This document shows, piece after piece, positions 1 to 11,770 of a stretch of DNA of 51,870 bases (positions are counted from its first letter, which is position 1; the number at the start of each line of letters is the position of its first letter). The stretch is taken from the NCBI GenBank assembly GCA_015680685.1, contig MNCI01026977.1:107807-159676 (forward strand). Direction: 5' to 3'. The stretch comes from Gnetum montanum (lineage: Eukaryota; Streptophyta; Gnetopsida; Gnetales; Gnetaceae). The position numbers and the translations under genes were made by a program. Below the pieces are notes generated by a model that did no database searches, had not been told where the DNA came from, and worked only from the letters and a program-made list of their open reading frames with translations.

Positions 1-967
1 GTGGGATATTGTTCATGTCTAAGCATTTGATCCAACTATCTTTTAAATGCCTTGTGGGAATTCTAACAGCCTCTGTTATGTCAAGCATACTTCGGGTTGC
101 AAGTAGGGGCTCGTCATGATCATCTCTTTCATGATGCCTATGATGTCTTCGTTGTTCCCTACTTTCCCTTCATTCATGCCCTTGTCCTCTCTCTCAACTC
201 TCTCGTCAAGGTCTTTCATTTTTCCTACTTTTATCCTCTCCATTATGCTCATGCTGGTTGTGCCCAGATGTGGAAGAAGAGGGTGAGTGATGAGATGAAG
301 GAGAAGAGGAAGGAGAACCATCGCCATGACGATGCTTCCTATCTTCTCTTCGACTGCTATAGCCTTAATCGTGGTGACAATCTAAGTGCTTGTCCTTATC
401 ATGAGTTGTTGTTCCCTCTATGAACAGTTGGTGTTCACGGGCATCAGAACTAGGGTTATGTATCATTGAGCATAGGTTCTGATACCCAACCTCCTCACCA
501 TCGTTAGGAGGGGGAACATCATTTTCTAAAGAACCCGTTATTAGGGGTTCCTCATCTCCTATTTTGCTAAGGACGTGTGGGCCTTTGCCCTTCAATAGGG
601 TATGTTGGCTCTCCTGCCTTGAGTCCCTCATATGTTGCAAAGCTGTGGGATGGTAATCCCTCATGTCAAAATCACCCATAACGTATTCAACATAAAGTTC
701 TATCATGTCAATCTGTGCCAAATCATGGAGAAGCATGTTAGGGACTACCCAATCTAGGGGTAACACTATGTTACCATGTAGATCTCTCCGACGCATCTGT
801 TCATCTTGATGGAAGATAAAATTAAAATTGGGAATATACTCATCAGGATGAGTATATTCGACCCTATATTGCTGAGGAACTGGCTGATTTAGGTTATGTG
901 TTTTTGATTGCCGACTATTCTTTTTATTGTCCCTAGGTGGTGAGTTGCTCTTGTTAGAAGAAGACAT
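1..967 (-). pseudogene. gag pseudogene of element A (N-terminal part)
   Basis: The ATG is at 967. The first 200 codons (967-365) are open and align with the start of gag in element B (14359 onward): an MSSS start, then a conserved segment with the motifs EYTHP, FIFHQDEQM and DLHGN. After a TAA near 365 the same gag continues in frame through an Arg/His/Ser-rich stretch. Several of its stops are TGA where CGA (Arg) is expected, as when methylated CpG decays. The capsid-like core and zinc knuckle lie outside the window. Gag would form the cytoplasmic virus-like particle. This copy cannot encode an intact protein. Confidence 0.82.
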
Positions 968-1091
968 TTTTATCAGTGTGCTATTTCACCGTTATATAAA
1001 TTCTTATTTAATTAATTAGCCTGAAGGTTTGTTTAGGCTCCTAACGATGTGAGTGATATCCTTTATGTTCTATTTAGTGCACAAACACTTA

Positions 1092-1110
1092 GTCCCCGAC
1101 AACAGCGCCA
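1092..1110 (-). other. Primer-binding site of element A (tRNA-Asp type)
   Basis: On the minus strand it reads TGGCGCTGTTGTCGGGGAC. From established knowledge, this is close to the complement of the plant tRNA-Asp 3' end used by Athila/Tat-type elements. It lies 1 nt inside the LTR. Confidence 0.85.
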
Positions 1111-1111
1111 A

Positions 1112-2137
1112 TGATGAGTGGCGAGGTACCCCTACACTCAACCATACGAAACGAGCATAGCACGCGCGATCCAGTTGAACTCCGCAGACTAAGTGCCTAC
1201 ATGCCCCATGGAACACTTGGGGTTAATCATTCATTGTCTTCCCAGACTTACTTATGGTTGTCACGATGTATGGTTAAGTAAGTCTGAGATATATGATTTT
1301 TATGGTCTTTTATGTTTTTCTCCTATGCTATTGAGGTGAAGGGTTGAAGAAACTAACTAACTCTAACTAATGAACTAAGTCTAAATTACCTAGTGTCAGC
1401 ATCCATTCTCACTTACTGTACACACCTTGAACCGATGCAACCATGGCTACCAAACGCTAATCATTACTAGGATTACCACGTGTAACGCACGTGCTTGAAG
1501 TGGTCGTACTAAGGCACTTAACTAGGAGGAAAGGGTTGAGAGGGCTAATCTAGCCTAAGTGCGATGAGCAGATGATTCCTTGATTATCTATACACATCCT
1601 GATGCAAGACTACCACTGGTATTACCAAGCGCAGATCCTAGATATGCCATTGGGTTACCAAGTAGTCACATTGAGATGCTCGTAATCAAGTCGTACTCAT
1701 TGCGCGTTGCGATGAGCATCCGTTTCTTGACTATTCGTACACATCCTTAGATGCTCGTAATCAATTCATACTCATTCCACATTACTGAGAAAAAGCAATA
1801 AATAACAATAAATAAAATCCTATTCCATGCACTGCAAGGTTTATCCAGGAAGTTCATCTTTATTTCCGTACACAACTTGTGTTCAGGTAAAATGTTGCTT
1901 GAATAAAGATCCATTCACTTTAGGAATCCTACTACGGGCACATGGAAAATATTCTATCTCTGGAGTGATCAATCTGCTAGAGTTTCCCTACGTCTAGTCT
2001 AGGATGAGGAAACAAGGGAGAGCCGCCTCTTATCTATAGATATGACGATGCATCGTGATATCGCGTATGTGACATCGCAAGGGACGACACGATATCGCGT
2101 ATGCGATATCGTGGCCTATGCGAATTGCATCTCATCA
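1112..2137 (-). repeat. 5' LTR of element A (1026 bp)
   Basis: The ends are the perfect 7-bp inverted repeat TGATGAG/CTCATCA. It aligns throughout with the two LTRs of element B, including the duplicated GTACTC-ATGCTCGTAATC block. On the minus strand, a GATATC-rich palindromic stretch (about 2112 to 2041) precedes a degenerate TATA box near 2040-2030 and the conserved segment that follows it in B. Left of 1112 are a 1-nt spacer and the primer site. Confidence 0.9.
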
Positions 2138-2159
2138 ATAGACTATGTGAGGGTCACTA

Positions 2160-3175
2160 TATAGGAAAACATAAAACCATAAAAACTCTCATGGTTGGAT
2201 ATTTTTAGCCCATCATATTCAAAGATGCATATTAATTTACACAAACTTGTGAAAGATGTTAAAGATATAGATGGATGATAGCTAGATATAAGGAACCAAA
2301 ATAATGAATACAATTGTTGAGACATGGAAAATTGACTTTATAGATCTCATCACGCCTATGTTAAATGGAAAATTATATATAACTATTGCATTTGATTATT
2401 GTACAAAGTAAATAAAAGTTACGTAGTTAAGAACTTCACATCATTAATAGTTGCAAAAGTTCTCCAATAATACAGGGTGAATTGATTTGAAGTGCCAAGA
2501 ACATTAATTTTAGATAATGAAATGCATTTTATAGGACCTACATTTAAGAACTTATGTAATACCTTGGGTTGAACACAAACTAATCATGCTATACCATTTC
2601 TACATGAATAGAGAGGTTGAAGTAATAAATAGAGAGATTACACAAATTCTTACTAGGATAATGAGTCAATATAGGAAGGACTGGAGCACCAAACTAAATG
2701 ATGCACTATAGGCTTATCGATCAACATAGAAACTTCTTATAAGATATCCTTCATATAAATTAGTATATGGTAAATTACCTACCTTGCTAATCTAAACTAA
2801 GCTACATATACTATTAACAACTTGTAAACTAAACATAAACATTGATCTAGCCTAGAAGAAACACTTAATAAATTTAAAATTGCTAGATGAAAATTACAAA
2901 GTAGTCATAATGTTTAATAAAAATAATAAAATGTATTACAAATAGAGACACGACATCAAAATAAGATAAGTTGATATAAAATAAGGGGACAATGCCCTTT
3001 ACTACAATCCTAATCATATACCCTAGCATACAAAGTTCCAGATGTTATGGAAGGGACCTTATATCATCCACACCATATACAAATCTAGTGTCATGTAGAT
3101 TTACCATCATAGGAATCCAAAAAAGCTCAATCACTAATTACCTATGACTTCTTCAATATCATTCATCAAGTTCAT
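2160..3175 (+). pseudogene. Integrase pseudogene of element F
   Basis: Piecewise translation gives the order expected of a Ty3/gypsy integrase. A GYFWP-like end of the zinc finger lies near 2190 and a degraded CxxC region near 2230-2270. A core with IDFI, then TIAFDYCTK, lies at 2330-2410. LILDNEMHF (second catalytic Asp region) is near 2505-2535, the glutamate helix region near 2600-2640, and a DWSTKLNDAL-like stretch near 2675. The C-terminal part extends to about 3130. There are dozens of stops and frameshifts. The product would insert element cDNA into the genome; this copy is dead. It aligns with the integrases of D and E on the other strand. Confidence 0.7.
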
Positions 3176-3213
3176 GAATTGATTAATTTTTTATATCTCT
3201 TTCTCAAACCTTA

Positions 3214-3500
3214 GTAATGGGGGAGCTATATGATTGAATTAGGCCATGTGAATTAAATTTTTACACTTCTTTGCAAGTTTCATGAATTTTTCTAATTTCT
3301 TATTATTTTTCCTATTTTTAATCTATTTTTTATTCTTTAATATCTTCCATTTCTTATATACTTTTTATTTTGAATCATATACTTTGTGTATTGTACATAT
3401 CATCATTATTTCCATTAATAAAGCCATTTATAATATGCAAGGCATCATTTCATTTAAAATAATTTTGTTCTATGCCATTAGATCATTAAACCAATAGTTA
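3214..3500 (+). other. G-run and T-rich tract after pol of element F
   Basis: GGGGGAG at 3219-3225 is followed from 3259 by about 240 bases of T-rich, low-complexity sequence. The same pair occurs after coding sequence in B (17624 and 17666-17815) and D (minus, 44127 and below). A G-rich purine run could act as an internal polypurine primer. That function is inference. Confidence 0.5.
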
Positions 3501-3739
3501 TACATATAGTGAGACAATATCATCCAATCCCTTCTTTTTAGTAATAAGAATTCCTTACCATAGAAATAATTTAATCATTATCATAATTGACATAAAATAA
3601 ACCCATGATCATTAGCCTTGATGAAAGGATGAAGGACTAAGAGGGGTGGATAAGGATGTGACATCAAAGGGATTTTTTTATTACTTGATTTCACCTTGTT
3701 GACTTTGGGAAATAATATATAAAAAATTTGATCTTGTTA

Positions 3740-4020
3740 TGGTACTAGAAAGATGTGCTATACATGCATGGGGGTATCCCTCTAACAAGGAGAACAAAAA
3801 AATAATTGATTAATTCAACATAAGTATCATTCTTGGAGCACCATTAGAAATACATATTGTCCATGCCTAAAGGTTAGTCACTTCCAAGAATCCCAAGGTT
3901 GCTTAGACAAATTTCATCATGTAACTAAAAAGGCATGTGATCCATGACTAAATGTACACCATTGATGGGATTAACATTGGTTAAGAGATTAGAAAGACAT
4001 ATCACCCATGCCTAAATATG
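3740..4020 (+). repeat. Four copies of a 30-bp 3' noncoding motif (element F)
   Basis: Copies near 3745, 3843, 3922 and 3988 follow the pattern CTAGAAAGACAT, GTTACCCATG, CCTAAAGG, spaced roughly 65-100 bp apart. The reverse complement of the same motif occurs three times in D (43291, 43374, 43474) and once in E (50463), so the orientation relative to each element is constant. Confidence 0.65.
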
Positions 4021-4400
4021 TTATTCTAACCAATGACCAAGGACAATAATACTAAGAATCAATGGTTAATTAATTATTATAAATAAACATAATAATAATT
4101 TTCTAATTTATTCTTATGGAGTGATGTTGCATTGACATGGTGATTAGTTAGATACATGATGCTAAACTAAGATGATACAATGTGATGTCACTAGAAAGAG
4201 AATTATACTTAGTCTGGAGTCCCTATGAATAGGTATAATTATCAAATTAACCATGCGTCACACATACAATCCATTAATACTCATGCTAGAATATCTCACA
4301 TCCCATTTTCTCCGATCCCTTTTGACACCACCTCATCTCACTACTTTGTATGATTATGAATTTGACAATTTTGTGAAGCATAGTGTAGGGTTCTAATAAT

Positions 4401-5059
4401 TAGTAGTTAAACACCAATTTGTTTAGGACTAATTTGTGCTAATTTGAGTGCTTTAACTATTATGTGAAATTATCAATTTAATAATTACCAACTTAGGACC
4501 TACAATGAAATCAAAAGTTTCATCAATTTTTTGATCATATATATTTCTTTTCTTGATCCTCAAAATTTATCATCTACTAATTCAAATATTAACATTTTTT
4601 TTTCACAAATTGTGTTTTTAAATTTGGAAACTTTTCTACCAATTATAATTAGGAGTTTTTAATGAAAATGATGATTTTTTATTGTTTCTATCATGTTTAT
4701 GTAGAAAGATTATTTTTCTTTTGATTTTGATTAGACCTAAAAGATTGATGAAGGATAAGGAGTTAAACCAAAATTTTTGTAAATTTGAATAATATTTAAT
4801 AATTATTGGTGATTGCAAATGGCTCTAAAAAGAAACTCTATAGCCAAAGAACCATTGCTGCAATGTGAGAAATGACCAAAAGGAGAATGTGATAGAGGAT
4901 AAGGAATAAATTAACCATAGGTAGAAGAGTAAGAGAAATAATCACATTCAATCCATCCACTAACATTGCAGACATAACAATAAGTGTAGGATAAAGTGTT
5001 TGTAACACTAATTCATAAAATAGGCAAATAGTTAACTCTCTCAAAAGACTATTTAAGAG
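4401..5059. other. AT-rich noncoding stretch, nothing recognised
   Basis: Very AT-rich DNA between remnant F and pseudogene J. There is no convincing ORF, LTR end or repeat. It may contain the lost 3' LTR of F and the 5' end of the J carrier, but the sequence does not show this. Confidence 0.4.
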
Positions 5060-6515
5060 CCATCACTAATAAATTCATAATGTCAATTATTAGTATGGAG
5101 TTAAATTTCAGGCCATTTTTAGAGTTTACATATTAGAAAGTAAGAAAATAACTACAAGCCTCATCATTTTGGCCTAAAATTTTTGTCAATGGCAAATTTT
5201 GTTTGGATGAAATACTAGTTTTGGCATAATAAGAAAGAAGATGCAATAGTAAATATTAAAGGCATTACAATGTCATACTCAATTAAAGAAATTATTGAGG
5301 CACTTGGTTTGCCAAAGGTGGGCACATAAACAATTCTCATATCAACTCGTTTTGATCCAGAAATATCTTGGTAGAAAGAGCATTTAGTGATAAAAACAAG
5401 AAGTTTGGAGAGCTATCTACTACAAAGAATATTTATTTTAAGATTGGCACATATCAACATCCTACAATGCACCTTAACTGGATCTCAAAATATGCAACTA
5501 AGAGAAGTGCAATTCATACTAGGAATTATCAAGTAAACATGAAACATCTTCTCTTCCTAGAAATTTAGAGAAGATTTAAGAAAAATTAATATATTAAACC
5601 AACACTCCCATTTTTTTTCTCAATAAGGAAATTATGCTGACAAGCTAGAATATTGGGCTACATTAATGATACAATTAAAAGAACCCACAATGATTCATAA
5701 TTGAAGATTAGGAAGCCTATGCCTATCAAAAAAGATCAAGTAGAAGCATCATCTAGCATAGAATTAGCAATTTCTTCCACTCCAATATCAAATATTCTAA
5801 GAACAAGAACTAGCCAAGCAAGGCCAAGCACCTCTATTTTTCCTATAGAAACAAAAGACTATAGGTCTACCATGAGTCATCTACAACAATTGATAGAGAC
5901 TATTAGATGGATAACAAAAGAAGTGACAAGCATTTTTAAAGTTCAATAGGACCAACTAGAGGTTTTGTTTGATCTAGTTAATGGTACACATTTCCATTCA
6001 CACCATCAAAGATGATTGGACTACATAGATCTTTACTAATATTGCTACATTGGTGATATATAAGACTAGAGAATGTGCAAATATAGTAGTAATGCAACAA
6101 AAATAAGAGCAAGGAATTACTGAACTTGTAATAATCCATATTAAAGAAGCTTTTAATATTTCTATTGTGCCTCCCATAGACTTCACTAGATTAAGAGATG
6201 CACAAATAGTAAGCAGATCCCAAGAAAATGAAAAAGAAATTATAAATGCTAGTCAACATGAAGATGCATTAGAAAGACTGGTGTAGACTAGGGAAGTTAT
6301 TTTAATATCTTTTCAATATTTCTAATAATATCACTGCTACTCGATTATAATTAATATATACAAAGGTAACCTAGTCATTGAAGAGACAAGATTCTAACAT
6401 GCTAAGCTAAAGATCCAAAGAGTTCAATATGAATTAGCCCAACTTAAAATTCAAACACAAGATCCTACTAGATATGTTACACCAAAACAATTAGAATAAT
6501 TCAAGTCTAAAAAGC

Positions 6516-7679
6516 TAGTGTGTTATGCAAGTTAATTTTAGTATGTCATTTAATTTAAGGATCAAATCCACGTATGTAATTTGTTTTTATTAGAGGGTAA
6601 AAGACAAATTGATTTTATTTATTTAAAAATGAATTCATGGGTAGAAATATGTGGGTTTTGCCCCAATTCAATATTAGTTTAACTTATTCTTCAATTTTTA
6701 CAATTGTGGAATGACTTTCAATAATCCCAAGTCTAGTCTCATTCATTTCCTATAAATGTAAAGGTCATACCATGTTGTATGATGTTTGATTTGAAGAAAC
6801 AAAGGATTATTACAAGTTTTTTCATCAACTCTAACTCTTCATCTTTCCTACTTTTAAACTCAATCATATCATTTAATCTCATCATTGTTCATTTTCTATT
6901 CTCATCTCTAGTAATATTTCATCAAGATCATTAGTCATATACATCAGCTATCTAACATTAATAATAATTTTTCGTAGTAAATTTTGTTGTTAAAAGATGA
7001 TAAATTGTCCATGCATTCAATCAATTTCCCCACTAATTTCCAATACTTTCACCAAATATCAATGTTCCAGATTGTAGAACTCTTTAAGTGAACTTGTAAA
7101 TATAAATTTCATCAAAATCTAACTTGTAAAATTCAAGATATTCTTCAAACTTAAATTGACCTACTCATGGTTCACTCAAGGTATTGTAGAAAACAAACCA
7201 TGAGTCCATAATGACTCATGGTATTACATGAATTTTTTCCTTTTTTAAGGCAGACATCAATTTCCTACTAACCATGACTCATGGTTATCCCATGGTATCA
7301 ACCATGACATATGATTAAGTTGTGGTTGCCAAACATTTTCAATCATGTCTTGTGGTAACCTTATGATGAAAATTTCAAATAAGAAAAATTCACCATGACT
7401 TGTTATGTCATTCTGATCTATGCTCGAGAGCTCTTGAACCCTAAGCTTTCTAGGTTTTAAAAGACCATGACTTGTGGTACCCTTCTCATGGTATTCTCAT
7501 TTATCATTATCTTTCTATTTTTCAAATACTAAAACTCATGGTACTCTCACCATAACTCATGTTATAATACCAAAACCCAGAGTGTTATTAGAAATAAATA
7601 CTACAATTTTTGGTACATCAAAAGTTCATAATTTTTCTAAATACAAAGCTAAAATTGACATATCATCATCATCAAGGAT
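6516..7679. mobile_element. Insertion of about 1.16 kb in pseudogene J, possibly a solo LTR
   Basis: Compared with the homologous copy in G, J is interrupted here. The block is flanked by the 5-bp direct repeat AAAGC (6511-6515 and 7680-7684). It holds a TATA-like TATAAATG near 6759 and a palindromic motif array (7160-7565). Its ends are not clean TG...CA, so classification and exact boundaries are uncertain. Confidence 0.38.
7160..7565. repeat. Array of CCATGACTCATGG-like palindromic motifs
   Basis: Around ten variants of ACCATGAC/TCATGGT occur in about 400 bp (for example near 7160, 7197, 7213, 7268, 7300, 7470, 7487 and 7536-7560). The best copies are near-palindromes. They lie inside the insertion in J and resemble the U3 motif arrays seen in other LTRs here. 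Confidence 0.6.
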
Positions 7680-8440
7680 AAAGCAGGTCAACCAACTTAT
7701 GAAAAAATAACATCAATTGGAGATGGAAAAAGAGAAAGTAATATGGGATGCCTCAACTACAAATGTAAAGACTTACTACCCTCGAATAATAAAAGAAAAA
7801 GCTTGTTACTAACAATAGGAGATTTGTGGATGTGGAAAAAGAAAAATATCATATAGAAGAGAGTGTCAATAATTTAAGAGAATAGTTTCCTAGAGTTAGC
7901 CTAGATGTAAATAAACTAGCTAGGGAAAATAGAAACTTGTTAATGGAGAAAGTCTACACAATTGGAAAAAAATCTATTGTTGAGATTAGCACATAGCAAA
8001 ACAAGGCTTAGAAACATGAGAAATTGAAGGAGCATTTTTAAGGATAAGTGGGTATGCAAAAGAAAATAAGAATAAAAGAAATCAATTTGGCAAAGACAAA
8101 GATTAATGGTGCAATGCAATAACTATCTAAATGAGAACTCTTCCTTGATAACATCACAGAGGTTCATCAAGCTGAAATAAGAATGAAAGAACTTCAGATT
8201 AAGGTCATGGCCCAATACATGAAGTTAAACAATCTCAAGTACATAAATTTGGCTATGTTAATAGTAGGCATACTAAGAAATGAGCTTGAACAACAATTGA
8301 GAACAATGTACTTGAGAACTATGTTAATTATTATACGGAAATGAGCATAAGGACAAGTTTATGCAATCAAAGAGCAATTGAAGATGAGCATCACATATTC
8401 TTGGAATGTCTTATTCTTATGCAAAGTCACCACAAATGAT

Positions 8441-10554
8441 AAATTATAGTTGATAGTTTAATTAAGTTTTTTAAAACAGCACCAAGAAAACTTGGTAACT
8501 TTATATCAATGAAGTGTTTGCTACACATATTATGTATATTTCTTATGTCCAATAGATTTTAAGGATCTTTGGACATAATAAAAAGTATTTTAGTTTCAAG
8601 ATTACAATACAATAGAAGCGTCACATCATTAATATAGATTTATAAGTGATTAAAGTCAACTATCATGATCAACATGACATGGCTACTAATTTGGTGACAC
8701 ACATGAGTGACTACCAAGATTTGCACGCATAAGTTAGAGCTTTTGATATTGAGAGAAACTAGTTCATAGCTTGGTATGTCAAAGGAAATAAATTATTTCC
8801 AAAATTGTTGTAATACCACTATTAATTATTTGTAAAATCCTATAAATAATTAATAGAAATGGTACAAAACCCTAAGGATCTGGATTTAACCTTGATTTAC
8901 TATATTAAAAAAAAAGTTGTAAAATTAGATAAAAATTAATAATTTAAAGCATAAATATAGTAATAAAATGCAACAAAATTTCATAATACTTGTATACATA
9001 ATTAAATAAAATTGATTTAAAGAAAACTAAAAATTTGTGCAACCACAAATATGTAGATGTTAAAAAATTTTACTAGTTGCATCATAAAATAATATGCAAA
9101 ATAACAATTCCAATGACACTTATTTCATCTCAGTCAACCATCTAGAAATAAAGATATTTATGCTTGAAGTTTAAAAATTAAATAATAAAATTTAAAATAA
9201 TAATTAAATAAAATATTAATATATAATAAATAATATATAACATGCACCAAAATGAAAAATGATCTTTTCAATGTCACAATCTAAATGGCACAAATGAAAC
9301 TTTCATATTTATCATACTTTATTATTTATCCTCAAAAATAAGTACATGGCTTAAGTATCCAAAAAGTGTAAAAGGTTTCTATTTTACAAAAATGAAAAAT
9401 ATATAATAACTATTTTTCAAGTTCAGCGGGTCCATATTGTGCAAAATCAATCTACCTTTCATCCCATGTCCCTCTTCTAATGTTTCTACGACTACTCTAA
9501 GCTCTTAGGAACCCCTCACATAAAAAAGGTTATTTTATTTTCCTCTTCATGCAACATAAAAGTTATAGGCTAAAATCCGTAAGCTATGGGCTAGATAAAG
9601 GTTTTCAATTAAATATTTAAAAATGTTTCAAAGTTTAAAAATGCCACAAATTTTTCAAAAATCCAAAGAATGTATATTTTATTCAGGCATCTTTGAAGGT
9701 TAACTCTTGCTTACCCTCACTACCAAAAGAATATACTGATAGGTCAAGGAATAATCTTAGTACTATCATCTGATTGTCCTCATGACTTTAAATAAGCCAA
9801 TCATGGTTGGGTCTTAGTAACAACCTCAATACTAATATCCTTAATGGCCAAGGCACACATACCATTAGTCTAAACTACTCAATTCCATGATCTCAACTAT
9901 TTTCCTAGCCTCACATGAACTTACAAATTAAAATTCAAAGTCCGAAATCCATCCAAGCCTTTGTTCCTATGGGGTGGATCCCACTAAAGAACACTTCACT
10001 ACTACATGTAGATGGGGGCATTTGAAAGATTTGTTGCTCCCACTACCAATTGAGCAAAATTGGTCTCACAAATATTATTATTTTATTCCAAATGTCCAAA
10101 ATATTTCTAAAATAGCCATAAAATTCATAGTAGTGAAAATTCTATAAAATTCTCACAAAAGAATGTTTATATCAAGAAATATTCCAAAATCATCATAAAA
10201 TATTTGAAAAGGAAGTTGGGAAAAATATCCAAAAAATAAAAAATTCACCAAAAATTAAAAAAATAGTCTAAAAAATTAAAATATTGATTTTCATATAAAA
10301 ATAAGTCCAACTTGATGAAAATTTGCCAAAATCTTGGCATAATAATTAAAATTGTAGAAAAAATAGAAAGCATACAAAATCCATAACAAAAGAGGTCAGC
10401 CACATAAAAAGGAAAGTAAAATAATCTTTTGTAGTTGTGTTGGAAAGGCTTTTAGAATCTTCTTATGTTCTTTAATGCTTTCCAAGAGACCTAAAATTAG
10501 CTTTACTTCAGTTTAAACTAGCATGTCAAACATCCCTTTTCTAAACTAAAATAA
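8441..10554. other. AT-rich noncoding DNA, no gene recognised
   Basis: Over 2 kb of very AT-rich sequence with long A and T runs and no credible ORF. The style resembles decayed LTR or noncoding retrotransposon DNA, but no paired repeat or domain could be identified. Confidence 0.4.
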
Positions 10555-10700
10555 CAATGAGGTGTTAGCCTAGTGGTAGGGGTCAACCTAGTAACCCTAG
10601 GTCACAAGTTTGACTCTACTATATAGCACTCAATTATAAACTTCTATAAATTTTGGAGTGTACTTATGTTTCACTTATTTTGAGTTTCAACAACCCCTCT
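10555..10700 (+). mobile_element. tRNA-derived SINE-like sequence
   Basis: A box-A-like TTAGCCTAGTGG (10566-10576), then GTAGGGG, then a degenerate box B GTTTGACTC (10608-10616; consensus GTTCGANTC) lie about 40 bp apart. This is the internal RNA polymerase III promoter layout of plant SINE heads. The head phrasing (GCCTAGTGGTA, GGTCACAAGTTTGA) is typical of plant SINEs. A T-rich body follows. No poly(A) tail or target duplication was confirmed. Confidence 0.5.
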
Positions 10701-10958
10701 TTATGAACTGAAAATAAGACATACCAAAGGCCACAATCTATTTATAAGTGAAAGAATCACATATAGCACAACATATAAGCTTTCTACATGTTTAGAAACA
10801 AAAGAGACAAGCCTGAAATAGAAAAAACTAGGCTAAAATTATGTTCAAAATGAAAAAGAAAGGGTACAGTATTTAAATGAAAAAAAATGTGATAGAAACT
10901 AGTTTCTACTAGAAAACCTAATGTGGACCCAAATGTTGGAAATAGGTAAGGTGGCGGG

Positions 10959-10986
10959 GAGAGAGAGAGAGAGAGAGAGAGAGAGA
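10959..10986 (+). repeat. (GA)14 microsatellite
   Basis: Fourteen uninterrupted GA dinucleotides. An Arg-Glu repeat in the overlapping short frame is a by-product, not a gene. Confidence 0.98.
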
Positions 10987-11765
10987 ACCACCTTACATGT
11001 TAACTTGCTTTTCAAACTACCTTTGATTTTTCTTTTTTCTTTTTTTTTTAATAATCATTTTCGTAAGTTCATTCATAATTTTTCTCCTTTAGTCAATACC
11101 TTCAAGGTTTAACACTCATAACACATACATCGAGACTCTAAATCAAATTTCATTTGAATCTATGGAATCCTTAATAAGTGCTCTACCTAATTGTATGTTG
11201 AAATCTACTCTGAGCTTCCCATATGATAGTTGTCCAATTTAAATACTAAAACTTTCTAGTATTTTTAGCAAAATAGAAAATATGATATGTTGAGAACCAT
11301 AACTCTAATTCTAGTAAACCAAGTATCAAAACTAACATTTTTGAATGTCCCAGACACATTGCTAAGGTTCCATTCTAGGTAGAAAATCGTACTAAGGTAC
11401 TTCTTTAACAAATTTTATTTATGCAATATTTAATTATAATTAAAAATTAACTCTAAATTCTAGTTTAATGACAAAAAGTAACTCGGGATATAGTCTGGGT
11501 AGGATTAGGATCCATGATTACTCCATGAATAGAGTATGATATAATCACATGTGCATAATAAAAATAAAAGATGCATAACTAGATGTGTAGTGTAAAGTGC
11601 AAATATGCATAATTGAATCTACACACTGAAGTTTGAATATACATAATTAAATGTGCATAAAGAATAAAATATGTATAGCCAACTACTTGTAAAGCTATAA
11701 TAATCGACAAAAAGCAGAACTTCCTGGGGTAATTATATTTTAACATTTAATTATAAAATATATAA
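10987..11765. other. AT-rich flank of element C, nothing recognised
   Basis: There is no supported gene. Short scattered ATGCATAA/GTGCATAA words occur at 11540-11660. The last five bases (11766-11770) form the left target duplication of element C. Confidence 0.4.
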
Positions 11766-11770
11766 TAGAT
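11766..11770 (+). repeat. Target-site duplication of element C, left (TAGAT)
   Basis: Identical to 22476-22480, directly outside the two LTR ends. Confidence 0.85.

Larger units (their letters stand above)
1..2137 (-). mobile_element. Element A: 5' part of a Ty3/gypsy (Tat/Athila-like) retrotransposon
   Basis: Reading leftwards on the minus strand, this holds a complete 5' LTR (2137 to 1112), a tRNA-Asp-type primer site and a decayed gag that runs off the window. It is the same family as element B: gag, primer site and LTR align closely. It abuts a plus-strand integrase remnant at 2138 whose zinc-finger end is missing, so A probably inserted into that older element F. The other end of A, and so the target duplication, lies outside the window. 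Confidence 0.88.
2138..4400 (+). mobile_element. Element F: remnant of a Ty3/gypsy element (integrase plus 3' noncoding region)
   Basis: This is a strongly decayed plus-strand remnant. It starts inside the integrase, interrupted by element A, and passes into a noncoding region with the same order as in elements D and B: GGGGGAG tract, long T-rich tract, then a reiterated motif. No 3' LTR could be recognised, so the right boundary is approximate. F is probably the oldest element at this end of the window. Confidence 0.6.
5060..8440 (+). pseudogene. Pseudogene J: unknown two-part protein, homologue of the element G ORF
   Basis: I do not recognise this family. Translation in pieces aligns with the minus-strand ORF at 41841-39000. 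An N-terminal domain (5240-5570) has SYSIKEIIEALGLP, STRFDP, KIYFKI, ISKYATKRSAI and HLLFLEI. A second block (6130-6190) has HIKEAFN and VPP. A third (6360-6500) is Lys/Gln-rich and likely coiled coil. After an insertion (6516-7679), the C-terminal coiled-coil part resumes with EKEK, LARENRNLLMEKV (7835-7950), KLKEHF (8020) and YINLAMLIV (8240-8280). Many stops and frameshifts are present, yet amino acid similarity persists in the same order. This suggests it once encoded a protein of roughly 800 residues. The fold is unknown; a mobile-domain-like protein is only a guess. Confidence 0.6.

Noticed and set aside
3282-3497. Phe/Leu-rich small membrane protein
   Set aside because: It is a translation of the T-rich tract after integrase in element F; a comparable T-rich tract occurs in B and D without a conserved frame.
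6521-6957. 437-bp LTR with TGTTA/TAACA ends
   Set aside because: The flanking 5-mers differ, no mate exists in the window, and comparison of J with G shows a longer insertion (6516-7679).
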